Assembly (NCBI GenBank): GCA_900545215.1
Contig: UQXW01000024.1
Location: 1 to 32,273 of the forward strand
DNA length: 32,273 nt
Direction: 5' to 3'
Source: an uncultured Bacteroidota bacterium
GTDB lineage: Bacteria > Bacteroidota > Bacteroidia > Bacteroidales > P3
The notes below the pieces were generated by a model. The model saw only the letters and a program-made list of their open reading frames with translations. It had not been told where the DNA came from and ran no database searches. The translations under genes and the position numbers were made by a program. Each line of letters opens with the position of its first letter. Position 1 is the stretch's first letter. Below are positions 30,545-32,273 of the stretch, one piece after another.

Positions 30545-31795
30545 ATGATAGAACGCAATAAATATTTGGCAGAACTTATCTCTCTGCATAGAAACGGAAT
30601 GATTAAGGTTATAACTGGAATGCGGAGATGTGGAAAGTCGTATTTGTTATTTCGAATATTTGTGTCATACCTTGAAAAACAAGGTGTCGCTTCCGACCAT
30701 ATCATAAAGATAAACCTTGAAGAATTCAAAAGCAGGGAGTTGAGAAATCCGAACAACCTCTATTCGTATGTAGAGAGCTGCATAAAGGACGATGAACAGT
30801 ACTACATTTTGATTGATGAAGTACAAATGCTTGATTGTTTTGAAGATGTGCTTAATGGATTTCTCGGAATATCCAATGTGGATGTGTATGTTACGGGAAG
30901 CAATGCCAAGTTCCTGTCGAAAGACATCATTACCGAATTTCGCGGACGCGGTTATGAAATAAAGATGTACCCGTTGTGCTTTCGTGAATATATGTCAGTT
31001 TATGAAGGCTCGGTTCATGCCGGATTGAATGAATATATGCTCTATGGCGGATTGCCACAAATATTGTCCTATAAAACGGAAGAACAAAAAGTGAATTTTT
31101 TGAAGTCTTTGTTCGATGAAACATATATCAAAGACATCAGGGAACGTTACGACCTAAGAAAAGATGATGACTTGGAGGAACTTATCAATATAATGGCTTC
31201 CGATATAGGAGCTTTGACCAATCCCAATAAGTTGGCAAACACATTCCGCAGTGAGAAGAAATCCATTATATCTTATGACACGATAAAGAACTATACGGAC
31301 TATTTATGCGATTCGTTTCTCATCGAAAAATCAACCCGGTATGATATAAAAGGTAAGCGATACATCAATTCTCCTTTCAAGTATTATTTCATGGATTTGG
31401 GACTACGCAATGCTCGTATCAATTTCCGGCAGTTTGAAAAAAGTCATCTGATGGAAAACCTGATATATAATGAAATGCGAGTCCGTGGTTTCAATGTGGA
31501 TGTAGGTGTCGTACCTTTTGTGAACACGGACGATGAGGGAAGACGGCAACGTCTTGCCTTGGAGGTGGATTTCGTGTGCAACCTCGGCAGTCGCCGATAC
31601 TATATACAATCGGCGTACAGAATGGACTCGTCAGAGAAAATGAAACAAGAACGAGCCTCATTGTTGAAAGTCGATGATTCATTCAAAAAGATTATAATCC
31701 TTGGCGAAGAATGCCCTATAACAAGAGACGAACAAGGCATTACAACTATCGGCATTTACGATTTTCTGCTGAAAGAAAATTCATTGGAGTTATAG
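30545..31795 (+). CDS. AAA family ATPase with C-terminal DUF4143 nuclease-like domain
   Basis: 416 residues of the AAA_14/DUF4143 type. The Walker A loop is TGMRRCGKSYLLF (about residues 25-37), Walker B is YYILIDEVQ (about 86-94), and sensor-like VYVTGSNAKFLS follows. The C-terminal half carries DETYIKDIRERYDLR, a winged-helix-like middle and the DUF4143 end LALEVDFVCNLGSRRYYIQSAYRM, where E-x-D and Q resemble a degenerate restriction-endonuclease fold. Families of this kind occur in many near-identical copies in Bacteroidota genomes, and their role is not established. The gene is framed by 44-bp repeats 2 nt upstream and 22 nt downstream. Confidence 0.9.
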   Translation: MIERNKYLAELISLHRNGMIKVITGMRRCGKSYLLFRIFVSYLEKQGVASDHIIKINLEEFKSRELRNPNNLYSYVESCIKDDEQYYILIDEVQMLDCFEDVLNGFLGISNVDVYVTGSNAKFLSKDIITEFRGRGYEIKMYPLCFREYMSVYEGSVHAGLNEYMLYGGLPQILSYKTEEQKVNFLKSLFDETYIKDIRERYDLRKDDDLEELINIMASDIGALTNPNKLANTFRSEKKSIISYDTIKNYTDYLCDSFLIEKSTRYDIKGKRYINSPFKYYFMDLGLRNARINFRQFEKSHLMENLIYNEMRVRGFNVDVGVVPFVNTDDEGRRQRLALEVDFVCNLGSRRYYIQSAYRMDSSEKMKQERASLLKVDDSFKKIIILGEECPITRDEQGITTIGIYDFLLKENSLEL

Positions 31796-31816
31796 CACAG
31801 AAACAAGAATATATCT

Positions 31817-31860
31817 CTACTCGGAAAAACTGTTACAAATGCACAGAAATTTCGAGTAGG
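31817..31860 (+). repeat. 44-bp repeat, copy 3
   Basis: Identical to copy 1 across 44 bases although 1.35 kb away; begins 22 nt after the ATPase stop, same orientation. Confidence 0.92.
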
Positions 31861-31920
31861 GCATAGCTGAAAAGGGTTTGTTAAGCCTGCGAGGTGAGGG
31901 CGAAATATTCTGCCGATAAT

Positions 31921-31951
31921 TTTGCCATTGTTCGAAAAGTGTTTACCTTTG
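31921..31951 (+). promoter_or_regulatory. Consensus Bacteroidota promoter near the right end
   Basis: TTTG 31921-31924, exactly 19 nt, TACCTTTG 31944-31951: the best promoter match in the window. Transcription would start near 31958 and run through the folded element. Confidence 0.75.
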
Positions 31952-32083
31952 CAGCCTTGAACAAAGATACGATAGTAGTTTATTAACCATGTAAATAAGG
32001 AGGTAAAACAAGGAGACAAAGAACAGTTTACGTAGAAATATTGCGAATTTAATGACATAATAAAGCGTTATTGCTTATACTTG

Positions 32084-32206
32084 AGTTGTACGAAACTTCG
32101 ACCCTTTCGACAAAAAACCAATCAAGGTAAAGTGGTAAACGCTCACGATGAACCTCGTGGGCTTTACTTATTTGATTGGTTAGGTAGTCGAAGACCTCGT
32201 ACAACT
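32084..32206 (+). other. Strongly folded 123-nt element, possible structured RNA leader or ncRNA
   Basis: Successive paired arms: AGTTGTACGA (32084-32093) with 32197-32206; CTTCGAC (32096-32102) with 32187-32193; AACCAATCAA (32116-32125) with 32172-32181; GTAAA (32127-32131) with 32163-32167; and a terminal stem GCTCACGA (32141-32148) with TCGTGGGC (32155-32162) around TGAACC. It lies about 125 nt downstream of a consensus promoter. A tiny ORF, MNLVGFTYLIG, begins in the terminal loop and ends in the arm at 32181. No known RNA class recognised. Confidence 0.6.
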
Positions 32207-32273
32207 GATAAGAAAAAAGTCCCACGTTTTTTATGCCCGCAAGTCAGAGCTCGACTATCAACACAAACTCGAT

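Larger units (their letters stand above)
31796..32273. other. Gene-free right end: promoter plus folded element
   Basis: Holds repeat copy 3, a consensus promoter (31921-31951) and a 123-nt folded element. AAGGAGG-like sequences at 32000-32018 are not followed by a long frame. The gene it serves, if any, lies beyond the window. Confidence 0.55.

Noticed and set aside
32084..32206. Retron or integron attC reading of the folded element
   Set aside because: The interior is too short for a standard msr-msd pair, no reverse transcriptase is in view, and only one side (GTTAGGT) fits an attC core; kept only as an unclassified folded element.

Overview
The window looks like chromosome of a Bacteroidales-type bacterium (Bacteroidota). 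Reasons: HtpG, the guanine deaminase and the HU-like protein read as Bacteroidales-type; there is a PorT-like outer-membrane protein and a large secreted HEXXH/TolB/barrel protein; and many genes are preceded by the Bacteroidota promoter pattern TTTG-N19..21-TAnnTTTG rather than by -35/-10 boxes. No rRNA, tRNA or CRISPR array was recognised.

Layout. (1) 80-7549, minus strand: one long co-directional run with tiny gaps or overlaps: lepA, a one-TM membrane protein, a YqeY-like protein, a GT4 glycosyltransferase, hddA and hddC (GDP-D-glycero-D-manno-heptose synthesis), a hotdog thioesterase and an RlmL-like rRNA methyltransferase. (2) 7812-9089: guanine deaminase (minus), then a secreted protein with an internal duplication and a strong terminator. 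(3) 9234-12621: a compact AT-richer restriction-modification cassette: two different D12-class adenine methyltransferases followed by a nuclease that shows two separate PD-(D/E)XK-like sites, as expected for an asymmetric (type IIS-like) system. (4) 12723-16306, plus strand: menG-menA (menaquinone), then a PorT-like protein, coaD and a flavin reductase. (5) 16313-18151, minus: a BASS-family transporter and a D-2-hydroxyacid dehydrogenase. (6) 18598-25927, plus: htpG, ispE, pepD and a 987-codon predicted zinc protease/propeller/barrel protein. (7) 26.3-32.3 kb: accessory region with a small lipoprotein lacking a normal start, a decayed fic gene, an HU-like protein, an intact Fic protein, very palindromic DNA, and an AAA ATPase (DUF4143 type) closely framed by copies of a 44-bp repeat. 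The right end carries a strong promoter followed by a 123-nt element predicted to fold almost end to end; whatever it serves lies outside the window.

Most notable unexplained structure: (a) a 53-bp imperfectly palindromic repeat, three gap-free full copies plus one half copy, all between genes; (b) the 44-bp repeat at 30424, 30500 and 31817 around the ATPase gene; (c) a perfect 40-bp inverted repeat with nested hairpins at 30009-30266; (d) the folded element at 32084-32206; (e) a terminator hairpin lying inside the signal-peptide codons of the 987-codon gene.

All function calls come from reading motifs by eye; no database search was run.
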